This document shows, piece after piece, positions 5,335-5,495 of a DNA stretch of 5,495 nt (position 1 is the first letter of the stretch; each line of letters opens with the position of its first letter). Made by a program: the position numbers and the translations under genes. The DNA lies in contig DCVB01000084.1 of NCBI GenBank assembly GCA_002327965.1, forward strand, positions 1-5,495, in the 5' to 3' direction. Source of the DNA: Candidatus Aminicenantes bacterium UBA2199. GTDB lineage: Bacteria > Acidobacteriota > Aminicenantia > UBA2199. Below the pieces are notes generated by a model. That model made no database searches. It saw only the letters and a list, made by a program, of their open reading frames with translations, and was not told the DNA's origin.

Positions 5335-5417
5335 GGGTAAACCCTGGAGCCCCGCCCCGCGTATAACCGGTTTCCGCGGCCGTGCCGCCGGACCGCCAAC
5401 AACGAAAAGGAGTCTTC
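5335..5417. other. Intergenic region between priA and the ABC ATPase gene
   Basis: These 83 nt hold a 5-bp G+C stem (5376-5380 with 5384-5388, 3-nt loop) without a following T-run, so it is not a convincing terminator. A TATAAC box (5362-5367) has no recognisable -35 partner. It is the longest gap in the window and may mark an operon boundary. Confidence 0.4.
5408..5412 (+). promoter_or_regulatory. Ribosome binding site of the downstream ABC ATPase gene
   Basis: AGGAG lies 5 nt before ATG 5418. It is the clearest Shine-Dalgarno site in the window and fixes the start of the last gene. Confidence 0.8.
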
Positions 5418-5495
5418 ATGAGCGAATGGGCATTGTCATTGCATGACCTGGTCAAGGATTTCGACGGCAAGCGCGCCGTCGACCACATCAGCTTC
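5418..5495 (+). CDS. ABC transporter ATP-binding protein, N-terminal fragment (3' truncated by window edge)
   Basis: Twenty-six codons are visible from ATG 5418 to the window end. The product reads MSEWALSLHDLVKDFDGKRA and then VDHISF. The pattern 'L-L-x-L-VK-F-G-x-x-AVD-x-ISF' is the standard first strand pair and A-loop region of an ABC-type nucleotide-binding domain, just upstream of Walker A. It begins close to the protein start, as in free-standing ATPase subunits that pair with a separate permease, unlike the exporter-type ATPase at the window start. Walker A and everything after it are outside the window, so the substrate is unknown. It has its own strong ribosome binding site (AGGAG, 5 nt spacing) and an 83-nt upstream gap, so it is probably not translationally coupled to priA. 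Confidence 0.8.
   Translation, partial: MSEWALSLHDLVKDFDGKRAVDHISF

Noticed and set aside
5362..5367. TATAAC as a -10 box for the last ABC gene
   Set aside because: No -35-like hexamer lies 16-18 bp upstream; a single near-match is not enough.
5367..5391. G+C hairpin after priA as an intrinsic terminator
   Set aside because: The stem is only 5 bp (GCGGC/GCCGC) and no T-run follows.
1..5495. tRNA, rRNA, CRISPR, insertion sequence, phage or defence-system elements
   Set aside because: No repeat array, inverted-repeat-flanked transposase or RNA-gene structure was seen on either strand; coding genes fill nearly the whole window.

Overview
The window is about 5.5 kb of dense, G+C-rich bacterial DNA (roughly two-thirds G+C by eye), with all genes on the + strand. 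It suggests a Gram-negative-type bacterium. The first gene fragment ends like an MsbA/lipid-exporter ABC ATPase, and yicC, gmk and coaBC-type genes cluster as in Proteobacteria, Acidobacteriota and related phyla. Actinobacteria are unlikely because YicC is present and CoaB/CoaC are separate. A deeply branching Acidobacteriota/Aminicenantota- or delta-proteobacteria-like lineage would fit, but that placement is inference from gene order and composition only.

Layout: (1) bases 1-132, the C-terminal tail of an ABC exporter ATPase; (2) a sigma70-like promoter (100-128) inside that tail, placed so that the next transcript would be nearly leaderless; (3) a tightly packed five-to-six gene run: yicC (136-1014), gmk (1024-1629), a standalone CoaC decarboxylase (1626-2156), a standalone CoaB synthetase (2149-2796), a family-4 Fe-S uracil-DNA glycosylase (2807-3466) and a PriA-like protein (3463-5334). 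Junctions are 9 nt, ATGA overlap, 8-nt overlap, 10 nt and TTGA overlap, so the run is very probably one translationally coupled operon; (4) an 83-nt gap, then the first 26 codons of an ABC transporter ATPase with a strong ribosome binding site (5418-5495).

The genes join RNA turnover (YicC), nucleotide supply (Gmk), coenzyme A synthesis (CoaC, CoaB), uracil repair (UDG) and replication restart (PriA).

The most striking content is the PriA homologue. It keeps the N-terminal 3'-end-binding domain, all eight zinc cysteines in canonical spacing and the C-terminal domain. It has lost the Walker A lysine, the DEEH box (now DRAA), the GTRSA, GSATPS and GTQM-KG motifs and the QVAGRAGR arginine motif. 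It therefore looks like a maintained, non-ATPase 'pseudo-helicase' PriA. Other points worth a second look are the CoaC catalytic cysteine replaced by asparagine, the CoaB/CoaC split, a C10 homopolymer inside priA and the near-leaderless yicC promoter.
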